A DNA stretch of 42,228 nt from CAZHLD01 sp964533185 (lineage in GTDB: Bacteria > Acidobacteriota > Terriglobia > Acidiferrales > UBA7541). Of this stretch, positions 17,001 through 23,834 are shown in pieces (positions within the stretch are counted from its first letter, which is position 1; the number at the start of each line of letters is the position of its first letter). Under the pieces are notes generated by a model. That model was not told the origin of the DNA. It saw nothing but the letters and a program-made list of their open reading frames with translations, and did no database searches. Location of the stretch: assembly GCA_964533185.1 (NCBI GenBank), contig CAZHLD010000024.1, positions 1 to 42,228 of the forward strand. The letters run 5' to 3'. The position numbers were made by a program, and so were the translations under genes.

Positions 17001-17440
17001 ACCTTGGCAAGCCAGAGAAGACGGCCGAGGTGTTACGCGACGGGTGGTACGTGACCGGAGACATCGCGGCGATTGACGACGACGGTTTCCTCACGATTAC
17101 CGACCGGCTGAGCCGGTTCAGCAAAATCGGCGGGGAGATGGTGCCGCACATCAAGGTGGAAGAAACACTGCACGAGTTGGCGGGGGTGACCGAGCAAAGT
17201 TTTGTGGTGACCGGGGTGCCGGATGAGAAGAAGGGCGAGCGGCTGGTCGTGCTGCATACGCTGCCGGATGAGAAACTGAAAGACACGTTGGAGAAACTCT
17301 CGAAGAGCGACCTGCCGAACCTGTGGGCGCCGCGGGCGAACCAGTTCTTCCACGTGGAGAAGTTGCCGGTGCTGGGGACGGGAAAGCTGGACCTGCGCAA
17401 GATCCGCGACTTGGCTGCTGGATTCGAGAATGAAGCGTGA
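14022..17440 (+). CDS. LplT-PlsC-acyl-ACP synthetase fusion (lysophospholipid transporter/Aas), with an assembly gap
   Basis: One reading frame fuses three activities that in E. coli are split between LplT and Aas. First is an MFS transporter of about 12 helices (FQGAFSDNLLKFLVINLIL, then GGYLADRYSKRSV). Next is a PlsC-type acyltransferase with NHMSFVD (NHx4D) and IFAEGQITR. Last is an AMP-forming acyl-ACP synthetase with SSGSTGEPKGVML, YGCTECAPVV and GWYVTGDI. The protein should import lysophosphatidylethanolamine and reacylate it at the inner membrane. The 100 N at 16591-16690 hide part of the synthetase. Upstream leaves one extra base after a codon and downstream begins on a codon, so the true gap must be 2 modulo 3. 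By comparison with E. coli Aas it is about 150 bases. The start is the ATG at 14022; an ATG at 14058 is also possible. Confidence 0.88.
16591..16690. other. Scaffold gap (100 N) hiding real coding sequence
   Basis: Unlike the other two gaps, its flanks share no overlap, and the reading frame shifts across it. Comparison with Aas proteins suggests about 50 residues are missing between the 'FFHSFGFTGTLWLP' and 'FGSVQYLVVGAEKL' segments. Confidence 0.85.
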
Positions 17441-17996
17441 GGCCCGATCGGTCGTGTCGAGCCTGACATGAGACCTCCCGCCCGACACTTGTAGGTTGTT
17501 TTCTGCCCCACTCCCCACGGTTTTCCCCAAGTGTTGATTCTGCGAGTGTTCGAGCAGTTTCTTGCGGAAGTGCGGATTCTAGAGAGCATACCAGGAGGTG
17601 CGGTAGGGGCTTCGAGGATACGCAGTTCATACATGCTACCCCCCCGGGGGGGGCATCGTTCCCCCAAACCAAAGAGAATATGAGGGTTGCGCGATCGATG
17701 GTACTGATGGTACTTGCTAAGGTCCTGCAAAGATGGGACTTGCAAATGGGGTTTGGAGCGGTTTGGAGGGCGAGGGCTGGCAAGTTGGTTACCCCCTTCC
17801 CCCAGGGGCATCGATTGGGGAAGTGGCTGAAGGGCAAGGGTTTGTGGTTTTGATGCGTTTCGTAACATCGCGCAAGTTCATTGTTCTGCGCGGGTTCGGG
17901 AAACGATGGGTGGTGCAGCGAACAGGGATGGACCGTGCAGGAGAGAGAAGCCGGGTCTGCCGCCGATGGTTAGCTCGCGAGAACATCGTGGAATAC

Positions 17997-18017
17997 ATAT
18001 TAGCATACAGCTAATAT
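17997..18017. repeat. Inverted repeat ATATTAGC-N5-GCTAATAT
   Basis: Perfect eight-base arms (17997-18004, 18010-18017) around ATACA in an AT-rich patch. It looks like an operator of a small dimeric repressor. No gene next to it obviously encodes one. Confidence 0.45.
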
Positions 18018-18093
18018 CGTGTCAAGAGAAAAGTGAGGTTGAATCGAGGGCCGCCCACCCTTTCTGCATAAGGGCTGGCGCACCCGGCGGAAT

Positions 18094-18132
18094 AGAGAAC
18101 CGTCCAGAGAACCGACTTAGGGACGGTTCTCT
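18094..18132. repeat. 12-bp inverted repeat around AGAGAACCGTCC
   Basis: Arms 18094-18105 and 18121-18132 are perfectly complementary. The 15-base loop itself starts with AGAGAACCG, repeating the left arm. This is REP-like extragenic structure; there is no T-tract, so it is not a standard terminator. Confidence 0.5.
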
Positions 18133-18211
18133 CGCGAATTGTGAGTCCGCAGCCGACTCTCTCTTCTTGCGTGCCAGCATCGGCCTCGGAAAGCCGTAAA
18201 GCAGGCCGCAA

Positions 18212-18238
18212 GGAAAACCGATTTCAGATCGGTTTTCC
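18212..18238. repeat. 11-bp stem-loop GGAAAACCGAT-N5-ATCGGTTTTCC
   Basis: Perfect arms 18212-18222 and 18228-18238 with a TTCAG loop, 56 bases before the HNH gene. It ends in TTTTCC but has no downstream U-run. It could end transcripts or be a REP-type repeat. Confidence 0.45.
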
Positions 18239-18294
18239 GCCTCAAGGCACTCGCATGTACTTACTTCCTGCTGGTTTTGAGTTAGTATGAATGC

Positions 18295-19203
18295 ATGCTT
18301 TTTGAGGCAAAGTTTGAGAAATGCATCCTTTGCTTGGAAAGGCCACCGGATTCAAGAGAACATTTGATTCCGGCATGCGTAGGAGGGACGCTAGAGGCCC
18401 TCATCCTGTGCACACCCTGCAATTCTAAGTTTGGTTCGGATTTTGTGAGTCAGCTCAAGAAGGATCCAACGATAAGAATTGCCGTCCAGCATTTGAAAGG
18501 TCGGATTCCCGAGTTTGCATCCGAATTCGAAAAAGGCCTCGAGTTCCATGCAGAGGGCGCAGGAAGCGTCGCTGTTGAGGTTTCTAGGAAAGGGGACACG
18601 TGGAAGACGAAAGCCAGAAAGATGAATGCCAACGACCTCATCATGGACACGGAAGAAGTGCCGGAGTACATACGAAACACATTGAAGAAACAAGGTCTTT
18701 CTGAACCTGAAATTAAATCTTGGGTTAATCGGTTTGCTGCTTGTGAGAACGGGGAGCAGCTTCAGTTGCCGACCGGGGACATACTCATCAAGAATGAGAC
18801 CACAGATCCGCTACCGAAACTCACGGAGGGATTTGTTGACAACCGTGTTCCAGTGCTCATTGCTTTCGAGTTCCTCGCCTTGTGCATTGGTAACTCGATA
18901 CTCGGCCCGGACTTTGACGCTGTGCGCCAGTACATCCGCTGTGGGATGCAAACAAAGCAGATTGAAGTCCTGAACAAGACATCGCGGAAATATGATCCTG
19001 CGCACACGGTAAGATTCCATGTAGAGAATGGAACTCTCGCTGTCTTCGTCCAGTTTTTCCGATGGTATGTCTTCGAAGTTAGGTTTCGCCATATTTCGAT
19101 GCCGTCAAAGGAAATCGTTTACGTCGAAGACGTTGAGAACAAGCAGAGGCAGATAGCGCTTTCGCCCGAAGATGCCAGGCAAGGGAATTGGACGGTTTTT
19201 TAG
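18295..19203 (+). CDS. HNH-endonuclease-domain protein
   Basis: A 302-residue protein with an N-terminal HNH fold of the zinc-binding type (HNH_5-like). It shows CILC near residue 11, then SREHLIPACVGGTLE with the His of the motif, then LCTPCNSKFGSDF carrying the second CxxC and the Asn. The remaining 250 residues have no motif I recognise and probably recognise DNA or a partner. The gene is clearly AT-richer than its neighbours and lies beside other accessory genes, so recent acquisition is likely. A defence or mobile-element role is possible but nothing in the sequence proves it. The ATG at 18295 puts the first Cys at residue 10. An upstream ATG at 18288 is in another frame. Confidence 0.8.
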   Translation: MLFEAKFEKCILCLERPPDSREHLIPACVGGTLEALILCTPCNSKFGSDFVSQLKKDPTIRIAVQHLKGRIPEFASEFEKGLEFHAEGAGSVAVEVSRKGDTWKTKARKMNANDLIMDTEEVPEYIRNTLKKQGLSEPEIKSWVNRFAACENGEQLQLPTGDILIKNETTDPLPKLTEGFVDNRVPVLIAFEFLALCIGNSILGPDFDAVRQYIRCGMQTKQIEVLNKTSRKYDPAHTVRFHVENGTLAVFVQFFRWYVFEVRFRHISMPSKEIVYVEDVENKQRQIALSPEDARQGNWTVF

Positions 19204-19288
19204 CTCGGCGTTGCTTGCTGGTTTTGGTCATTTAATCCTGGGTTGATTCCCGATCGGATGCGCAAATGAAATTGCAGGAGGAGAATCG

Positions 19289-20128
19289 ATGAGACACGCT
19301 CGGTTGCTCGGACTTGCGTTGATTTGTCTCTTCGCTGTGCTGTTTCAGACGCTCAACATTCGGGCTCAGAGCAAGCAATCCGCGAACAAGGCGGCCATGG
19401 ATGTCGATTTTGAGCGGATCAAGAAAGACCCAGCGCAGTTCAAGGAAATTATCCTGATGGTACAAATGTGGCTTGGACAACTAGGCTACGGCGCCGGACC
19501 CTTCAATGGAGAGTATGACGAGCGCACAAGGCAAGCAGTGGCAAAGTTCAAATCGCGGCGTGACAACAAGCCCAGTGATGGTGAATTGGATGGAAGAACT
19601 CTGGGACAGATCGGTGAGGCCTGGGAGGCCGCCACGAAGCCTAGCGTGATGCTTCCCCGCCTTCAAGTTATGACGCAAGCGTGGGACAGTTTTGTTTCCG
19701 CTAAGGGGACCTTGATGATTGAGGGGCAGCCATTGGGGATTCCCCTTCAAACTACAGAGCTAGAATGCCATCGAGGATTGGGAATCTGCATCGCGGCTAC
19801 AGCGATGCTGCAAGGCGAAGACTACCTCACGAGTTGGATTGAAACCTACGAGATCGAACGTTGGGATGAGCACGAGATCGTAACCAAACCGAGAGACTTA
19901 GAATGCGTGCGTTACACCCTACGCATCAGCCGAGGCCAGAAGAGTGTTACTGGGCTGCGTTCCACGACAAACAGCACTGCGCAGTGTGCAAAGATGACCC
20001 AAGAAGATCTGCCATTGAGGTTGGAGGACGGAAGCAAGGCGGAGTCAGCCTACGTTGCAAAGAAGCGCGAGGCGATAAAGAAGCACATGCTCATCGATTC
20101 GTTGCTGTTGGAGAGCAAGCGGCCCTGA
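19289..20128 (+). CDS. Secreted peptidoglycan-binding-domain protein
   Basis: A 279-residue exported protein. A signal peptide is clear (MRHARLLGLALICLFAVLFQ, ending near RAQS). A PG_binding_1-like domain spans about residues 55-110 (MVQMWLGQLGYGAGPFNGEY, then DERTRQAVAKFKSRR). The C-terminal 160 residues contain several Cys (ECHRGLGICIAATA, LECVRYTL, AQCAKM) but no recognised catalytic domain. It is probably a periplasmic or envelope protein of unknown function. AGGAGGAGAA precedes the ATG at 19289. A lipoprotein gene follows 46 bases downstream on the same strand, so the two may be co-expressed. Confidence 0.75.
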   Translation: MRHARLLGLALICLFAVLFQTLNIRAQSKQSANKAAMDVDFERIKKDPAQFKEIILMVQMWLGQLGYGAGPFNGEYDERTRQAVAKFKSRRDNKPSDGELDGRTLGQIGEAWEAATKPSVMLPRLQVMTQAWDSFVSAKGTLMIEGQPLGIPLQTTELECHRGLGICIAATAMLQGEDYLTSWIETYEIERWDEHEIVTKPRDLECVRYTLRISRGQKSVTGLRSTTNSTAQCAKMTQEDLPLRLEDGSKAESAYVAKKREAIKKHMLIDSLLLESKRP

Positions 20129-20174
20129 CAAGAGCAAACAGCCAGGTACCGCTCGAATTGGGCGAGGGAATACC

Positions 20175-20585
20175 ATGCGCAAGAACACCATCTTTGCAAT
20201 TGCATTGCTGTCGCTCGCAGGCTGTTCGCTTACAACCGACAAAGTGGACAGCTACGAACCCAGCGGCAATCCCAATTTCCAAATGTTCGATAATTTATCG
20301 TGTCGAATTGCAGCGTCTTCTCATAGAGCGGACGTCGGGCAAACTGTCTCTCTGCTAGCCCTCACCAGCGAGAAACCGAAGGTGCTTTTCTCTGGCAGCG
20401 GTGTGACTTCTCCGATGCAGAAGCTCTTTGAATCCGACGACACTCTGGTAATTCAGGTCGTAGCGTCAGCGTCAGGGAGTACAGACACGGTAGTCCTGAA
20501 CAAGAAGAATGGCACGTTTGCACGCTCCAGCGCTGGAAACTTCGCCGGCGTATACGCGAGTGCGGGAATTGGCAGTTGCAAATAA
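20175..20585 (+). CDS. Small lipoprotein, unknown function
   Basis: A 136-residue protein with a lipoprotein signal peptide. After a short hydrophobic stretch the lipobox LAGC puts the acylated Cys at residue 17. The mature part is predicted to be mostly beta (VGQTVSLLALTSEKPKVLF, LVIQVVASASGSTDTVVL) and contains two further Cys residues (SCR, and SCK at the end). I do not recognise a family. GAGGGAATACC precedes the ATG at 20175. It follows the peptidoglycan-binding gene closely and shares its lower GC content. Confidence 0.65.
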   Translation: MRKNTIFAIALLSLAGCSLTTDKVDSYEPSGNPNFQMFDNLSCRIAASSHRADVGQTVSLLALTSEKPKVLFSGSGVTSPMQKLFESDDTLVIQVVASASGSTDTVVLNKKNGTFARSSAGNFAGVYASAGIGSCK

Positions 20586-20670
20586 GACCGCGAACGGCAT
20601 GGTTAACGGCTCGTCAGGTCAACCGCAAAGGCTCCCGTAGTGATCTGGGGGCGCTGCTGCTGGTGCGAGA

Positions 20671-20690
20671 CTTCTGAAATCGTCTCCTGG
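20671..20690. repeat. Short dispersed repeat TTCTGAAATCGTC, copy 1
   Basis: CTTCTGAAATCGTCTCCTGG here matches GTTCTGAAATCGTCCCCTAG at 21561-21580 at 17 of 20 positions. The two copies sit on either side of the toxin-antitoxin genes. Confidence 0.4.
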
Positions 20691-20723
20691 CCGACACGCC
20701 TTATTTTCACGCCGCTAGGTTAT

Positions 20724-21023
20724 TTAATCCACTTCGACCGTAAGTTTTAGACCGATAGCTCTGGTGACGGCGACCAGCGTGGACAGGCGGGGGTTACCGT
20801 GAGCGGACAATGCCCGATAGAGGCTCTCGCGCTCAATGCCGGCCGCCTTCGCGACTCTTGCAATGCCTTGCGCCTGCGCAAGGTGGCGCAGAGCAATCAG
20901 GAGCACGCGAGGTTCGTCTTCATCTTCCAATGCGGCTTTGAGGTACTCGGCCGCAAAGCCTGGGTCTTTGCGGAGCCGACGTACCATGGCCTCGTCGTGA
21001 GAGCTACTGGCTTTACGTTTCAT
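20724..21023 (-). CDS. higA: HigA-type antitoxin (addiction module antidote, COG3636-like)
   Basis: A 99-residue DNA-binding antitoxin. The N-terminal part DPGFAAEYLKAALEDEDEPR and the helix-turn-helix region GIARVAKAAGIERESLYRAL with GNPRLSTLVAV are diagnostic of the 'probable addiction module antidote' family. It should neutralise the toxin encoded just upstream and repress the shared promoter. The ATG at 21023 overlaps the toxin stop by four bases (ATGA), giving the toxin-first order typical of HigBA. Nothing appears damaged. Confidence 0.9.
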   Translation of the reverse strand: MKRKASSSHDEAMVRRLRKDPGFAAEYLKAALEDEDEPRVLLIALRHLAQAQGIARVAKAAGIERESLYRALSAHGNPRLSTLVAVTRAIGLKLTVEVD

Positions 21024-21358
21024 GGTGTCTGGTCCTTATCTTTGTAGTCCTTGAGGTATTCGAGTGCCCGGTCAATGTCGGACGACTGTTTTCTTTTGTC
21101 GCCGCCGCAGAGAAGCAACACGCAAACTCTTCCGAGCATCGCGTAATAGACCCTGTAGCCGGGCCCCCAATCAATCCGCAACTCGTTCACGCCTTGGCGC
21201 AGTGGCCTGCAGTCGCCAAAATTCCCCGCCGCGAGCCGGTTGATTCGGCTTGCAATCTTCGCCTGGGCGCGAGCATCAGCCAGTTGGGACAACCAGTCAT
21301 CGAACACGTCTTTCCCAGCGCGGCTGACATAATGGCGAATCTCGATCACGGTTCTCAT
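21020..21358 (-). CDS. higB: HigB/Gp49-type toxin (RelE/ParE superfamily)
   Basis: A 112-residue protein of the phage-derived Gp49-like (HigB) family. It starts MRTVIEIRHYVSRAGKDVFD and has WLSQLADARAQAKIASRINR, then LRQGVNELRIDWGPGYRVYY with the conserved GxGYRVYY-type strand. The C-terminal LLLCGGDKRKQSSDIDRA is also characteristic (GGDK..Q..DI..A). Family members cleave mRNA, often at the ribosome. The start codon lies inside a palindrome (21357-21378), so the transcript may be leaderless or nearly so. The antitoxin follows with a four-base overlap. Confidence 0.9.
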   Translation of the reverse strand: MRTVIEIRHYVSRAGKDVFDDWLSQLADARAQAKIASRINRLAAGNFGDCRPLRQGVNELRIDWGPGYRVYYAMLGRVCVLLLCGGDKRKQSSDIDRALEYLKDYKDKDQTP

Positions 21359-21378
21359 TGTAACCTATAAATTACAAT
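21357..21378 (-). promoter_or_regulatory. Palindromic operator/promoter of the toxin-antitoxin pair
   Basis: ATTGTAA (21357-21363) and TTACAAT (21372-21378) are perfect seven-base arms around an AT-rich core. On the minus strand the core reads TTTATAGG, a possible -10 element placed about 7 bases before the toxin ATG. Binding by the antitoxin would cover the promoter. A second copy at 21514 onwards is only the duplicated contig end. Confidence 0.55.
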
Positions 21379-21413
21379 GCCGCAAATCGGAAAAGGATAG
21401 GAAGAGTTCTGAA

Positions 21414-21513
21414 NNNNNNNNNNNNNNNNNNNNNNNNNNNNNNNNNNNNNNNNNNNNNNNNNNNNNNNNNNNNNNNNNNNNNNNNNNNNNNNNNNNNNNN
21501 NNNNNNNNNNNNN
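21414..21513. other. Scaffold gap (100 N) between two identical 55-base ends
   Basis: The 55 bases before the gap (21359-21413) are identical to the 55 after it (21514-21568). This is an unmerged overlap, so the true distance from the toxin gene to the MCE gene is 155 bases shorter than shown. Confidence 0.95.
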
Positions 21514-21568
21514 TGTAACCTATAAATTACAATGCCGCAAATCGGAAAAGGATAGGAAGAGTTCTGAA

Positions 21569-21794
21569 ATCGTCCCCTAGGGCGCGGCATTCTTCCGTTG
21601 CAGAAAACGGAGTGGGGGATGCAGTCCCCAGCCTTGCTGAGAAGCTGCGAATCAACCTAGTGCAGCCGGAAAGATGCCGGGCGCAGAGCCCGGCGCTACA
21701 TGGCATGAGAAACGCCCCGACGCAGGGCGTCCGCCACCCTTCGGCTGCGCTCAGGGCAAGCGGCGGACGCCCCTAAGAGGAGAAGAATGCTCCG
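21569..21794. other. Intergenic region with extragenic repeats and a large hairpin
   Basis: No gene is seen. It holds the end of a TTCTGAAATCGTC repeat copy (21561-21580), a GCCGGGCGCAGAGCCCGGC inverted repeat near 21676-21694, and a perfect 11-bp stem at 21725-21735/21762-21772 (GGGCGTCCGCC). The last lies just after the MCE gene stop and may end that transcript, but there is no T-run. Confidence 0.5.
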
Positions 21795-22871
21795 CTAGAA
21801 GATGGAGAACTTGACGCGGAGGAATTTTTTGGGCTCGCGGCGGAAGTCGCCGACGAGCAGGCGCATGTCGCCGGTGAGGCCGGTGAGGTTGTCGTAGAGA
21901 TTGGGGTCGGTGAAGAAGCGGCCGGCGGAGCCGGTGTTGGAGTTGAGCTTGGCGGCGGCGGCGTTGACGTTGGCGGAGGCGTCGCGCAGGTTGGCGAAGA
22001 GGGCGTCATCGGTGGCGAGTTTGCCGAGAGTGCCGCGGCCGGCGCGGACGTCGGCGAGGACGGCGTTGCCCTGCTCGAAGAACTGCTTGGTGCTGTCATA
22101 AACGGCGGGGTCGTAGAGGAGCTTGCCGATGGTGCCCTTTTGCGACTGAACGTCGGCGAGCATGGTGTCCAGACGGAGGACGACGGAATTGGTGCGGTTG
22201 TAGAAATCGTCGTTGGCGATGAGTTTGCCGAGGGAGCCCTCGCCGGCTTGGACGCTGGCGACCATGTTTTCCACGCGGGTGAGGGTGCCCTCGAGGCGGT
22301 TGTAGGCGCCGTCGTCGGTGAGGATTTTGCCGAGGGAGCCGCGGCCACGCTGGATACCTTCGACGATTGCCTTGACCTCGATAGTCATGGCGTTGAGGTT
22401 CTGGACGAGGTCGGCGCCGCGCTCGACGATCTGCTTGATGGCGCGCTCCTCGCGGCCGGGGATTTCCTGGTTGGCCTGAAGGGGCTGGCCGGTGAAGCCG
22501 CGCTGGATGCTGACGTAACGATTGCCGAGCAACCCTTCGGTGATCAGGCCGGCAGAAGAGTCGGTGCGGATTTCGTTCTGATACTTTTTGTCGATGCGCA
22601 GGGTGAGCTTGATGCTACGGGCCGGGGTGAGCGGAGGCGTGGAGTTCATCTGGATGGCGTCCACGTTGCCGGCCTCGACGCCGTCGAGGCGCACGGGGGC
22701 ACCGACGGCCAGGCCGTCCGTTTCAGGGAGATAGGTGACCAGGCGATACTTGGGGCCGAGCAGGCCGGCACCGGTGACGTAAAAGATCGCGACGACGAGA
22801 ACAAAAATCGCGACGAGAACGAACAGACCGACGCGCAGCTCCGTCCAGGTGAGTTGCTTGCGTTGCGGCAT
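21795..22871 (-). CDS. mlaD: MlaD-like MCE protein with five-repeat tail
   Basis: A 358-residue substrate-binding component of an Mla-type lipid transporter. The single N-terminal membrane helix (LRVGLFVLVAIFVLVVAIFY) is followed by the MCE domain: YLPETDGLAVGAPVRLDGVE, then GLITEGLLGNRYVSIQRG. The C-terminal half contains five degenerate repeats of about 35-40 residues, each with G-x-G-S/T-L/I-G-K and an acidic-aromatic end (RGSLGKILTDDGAYNR, EGSLGKLIANDDFYNR, KGTIGKLLYDPAVYDS, RGTLGKLATDDALFAN, TGSAGRFFTDPNLYDN). The tail probably forms a helical needle or tunnel through the periplasm. GAGGAGG lies eight bases before the ATG at 22871. It follows MlaF by 32 bases. Confidence 0.92.
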   Translation of the reverse strand: MPQRKQLTWTELRVGLFVLVAIFVLVVAIFYVTGAGLLGPKYRLVTYLPETDGLAVGAPVRLDGVEAGNVDAIQMNSTPPLTPARSIKLTLRIDKKYQNEIRTDSSAGLITEGLLGNRYVSIQRGFTGQPLQANQEIPGREERAIKQIVERGADLVQNLNAMTIEVKAIVEGIQRGRGSLGKILTDDGAYNRLEGTLTRVENMVASVQAGEGSLGKLIANDDFYNRTNSVVLRLDTMLADVQSQKGTIGKLLYDPAVYDSTKQFFEQGNAVLADVRAGRGTLGKLATDDALFANLRDASANVNAAAAKLNSNTGSAGRFFTDPNLYDNLTGLTGDMRLLVGDFRREPKKFLRVKFSIF

Positions 22872-22903
22872 GAGTGATCCTCCTCAGTGGCTTCGAAGTC
22901 GGG

Positions 22904-23731
22904 TCAAACCAAAAACCGTTTCAAGTACGGGTCGGGCGAAGAGAGAACGGCTTGCTGATCGCCCTCGAAATAGACGGCACCATCGCGCAGGACAAGAAAG
23001 CGCGTGGGCGGGAAACCGTTGCGCTCGGCGGCGTCGCCGGGTTTGCCGAGATGGACGACGCGACCGGAGGAGGCGTCGAAGCGATAGTTGGCGAGCGCAA
23101 AGACGTCCTGGAGGCGGTGAGTGGCGAGAATGGCGGTGACGCCCTGGAGATCGCGCAGACGGAGGAGCAGGGTGATGATGGTCTGGGAGGTGATGGGATC
23201 GAGGCCGGCAGTGGGAGAATCGTAGAGAACGACGGGCGGGCGGCTGACCAGGGCGCGGGCGATGGAGACGCGACGACGCATGCCGCCGCTGAGCTCGGCG
23301 GGAAGTTTTTCGAGGGCGTCTTCAAGCTCGACGAAGCGCAGGGCTTCGCGGACGCGCGATTCGATTTCTGCTTCGGGGACGGCGTCTTCGCGGAGGCGGT
23401 AGGCGACGTTGTCGCCGACGGAGAGCGAGTCGAAGAGTGCGCCTTCTTGAAAGACAAAACCAATCTGGCGGCGGAAGGCCAGGAGGTCGTCTTCGGTCAT
23501 CGAGGAAACGTCGCTGCCGAGGACGCGGACGCGTCCGGAATCGGGCTGAAGCAGACCGGCGGCGAGCTTGAGAGCGAGGGTCTTGCCGGAGCCGGTTTCG
23601 CCGAGTAGAGCGAGGGTCTCGCCGGTGGCAACTGAGAAGGTGAGATTGCGGAGGACGTCGCCTTCGTCGAAGCCGAGGCGGACGTTTTCAAAGGAGATGA
23701 TCGAATCAGCGCGCGTGTCGCTCGAGGTCAT
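22904..23731 (-). CDS. mlaF: MlaF-like ABC ATPase, catalytic Glu replaced
   Basis: A 275-residue ATP-binding subunit of the lipid transporter. Walker A is GETGSGKT, the Q-loop is GFVFQEGALFD, the signature is LSGGMRRRVSIARAL and the H-loop is LATHRLQD. Walker B reads VVLYDSPTAGLDP: the residue right after the Walker B Asp, normally the catalytic Glu, is Ser (codon TCT). ATP hydrolysis may therefore be slow, or a different residue may act as the base. It lies between the permease and MCE genes, as in other Mla/Mkl operons. I prefer the ATG at 23731; a GTG at 23740 in the same frame is possible. The Shine-Dalgarno is weak for both. Confidence 0.9.
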   Translation of the reverse strand: MTSSDTRADSIISFENVRLGFDEGDVLRNLTFSVATGETLALLGETGSGKTLALKLAAGLLQPDSGRVRVLGSDVSSMTEDDLLAFRRQIGFVFQEGALFDSLSVGDNVAYRLREDAVPEAEIESRVREALRFVELEDALEKLPAELSGGMRRRVSIARALVSRPPVVLYDSPTAGLDPITSQTIITLLLRLRDLQGVTAILATHRLQDVFALANYRFDASSGRVVHLGKPGDAAERNGFPPTRFLVLRDGAVYFEGDQQAVLSSPDPYLKRFLV

Positions 23732-23834
23732 GACCTGCACCGCCGGGGGCTGAGCGGCATGGAGAGATTATAGATGGAAACGCAAGAATAGTGAGGGGCA
23801 AGAGGGGCCGTTGGGGCGTGAAGGAAGGCCGCTG

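Larger units (their letters stand above)
17441..18294. other. Long intergenic stretch with palindromes, no convincing gene
   Basis: These 854 bases separate the LplT-Aas fusion from the HNH gene. The short open frames have no ribosome sites or recognisable motifs and I do not call them. The stretch contains a G/C palindrome (run of C then G at 17640-17654) and a second C-rich/G-rich stretch near 17790-17815 with similar flanks (GGGGCATCG). It also has three perfect stem-loops, listed separately. The base composition becomes AT-richer towards its right end. Confidence 0.6.

Noticed and set aside
17733..18199. Two plus-strand frames of 93 and 97 codons in the long intergenic stretch
   Set aside because: They overlap each other, have no ribosome sites and run through palindromes.
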